DNA of 64,000 bases. It comes from Streptomyces sp. NBRC 110028. GTDB lineage: Bacteria; Actinomycetota; Actinomycetes; Streptomycetales; Streptomycetaceae. Under the pieces are notes generated by a model. It did not search any database and was not told the origin of the DNA. It saw nothing but the letters and a program-made list of their open reading frames with translations. Both the position numbers and the translations under genes were made by a program. Below are positions 63,831 to 64,000 of this stretch, piece after piece. The stretch spans positions 151,103 to 215,102 of the forward strand of contig NZ_BBUZ01000034.1 in assembly GCF_001417735.1 (NCBI RefSeq), in the 5' to 3' direction. Each line of letters starts with the position of its first letter. Within the stretch, counting starts at the first letter, position 1.

Positions 63831-64000
63831 CTCCACCGCTTTCCTGACCTGTGTCGCCTGCACCGCTTTCACCATGAGCCCCCGCTCTCCTCACCCCTCC
63901 TGCTGGCGATTCTGAGCGGTCTGACACACGCCGCGCCAGGGCTCGGGCCCCGTTTCACCCGATCCAGTGATACATCAGTTCGACTGGGAACCTGGCGCCG

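Noticed and set aside
63757..63915. 52-codon frame after the DUF7847 gene
   Set aside because: No ribosome binding site, and it runs through the terminator hairpin at 63791-63830.

Overview
The window reads as chromosomal DNA of a Streptomyces or close relative. Coding density and GC content are high, many starts are GTG or TTG behind GGAG-type ribosome binding sites, and the gene order is the one I know from Streptomyces around prfB-ftsEX-smpB-ssrA, the pkaB/pkaA kinase pair, NAD-glutamate dehydrogenase, secA, and mtnA-mtrA-mtrB-lpqB. No tRNA, rRNA, transposase, integrase or CRISPR array was recognised. The one RNA gene seen is the tmRNA.

Layout. (1) 1-9617 is an accessory block next to the 3' end of ssrA. 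It holds a partial XRE regulator, a graspetide (ATP-grasp RiPP) cluster of precursor, ATP-grasp ligase and PIMT-type methyltransferase, a two-gene EACC1 / caspase-STAND-WD40 conflict system, and a TetR gene divergent from a DUF4267 membrane protein. (2) 9725-16458 is core: ssrA, smpB, an S41 protease, ftsX, ftsE and prfB on the minus strand, interrupted by a small zinc-ribbon membrane protein and a sortase-anchored PTDE-repeat protein. (3) 16540-24517 holds two Ser/Thr kinases and a divergent FHA-FtsK ATPase. (4) 24834-28473 is a sugar ABC importer without its own ATPase gene. (5) 28621-40383 is a cell-surface polymer cluster of Stealth phosphotransferase, FkbM methyltransferase, TagF-like protein, two paralogous family 2 glycosyltransferases facing each other, and a GT2-TagF fusion. 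(6) 40557-53779 holds NAD-glutamate dehydrogenase, a DJ-1/PfpI protein, a HAD phosphatase, DUF6912, an Rv3235-like protein, secA, an acetyltransferase and a YcaQ-like DNA glycosylase. (7) 53801-63749 holds an orphan response regulator, long HPF, a ComF-like protein, the tightly packed mtnA-mtrA-mtrB-lpqB operon, and a membrane protein.

The most unusual item is at 498-1196. One uninterrupted reading frame joins an anti-sigma-factor-type HATPase domain to what looks like a complete graspetide precursor, immediately upstream of its ligase and methyltransferase. I know graspetide precursors of this family only as free short peptides. The next points of interest are the EACC1-caspase system, a beta-sandwich-like insertion in a sugar permease, and a phased array of sixteen 7-bp units covering the stop codon of the HAD gene. 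Also notable are a duplicated prfB 3' tail and the diverged pair of convergent glycosyltransferases.

All calls come from reading the sequence and its translations. No database or structure search was run.
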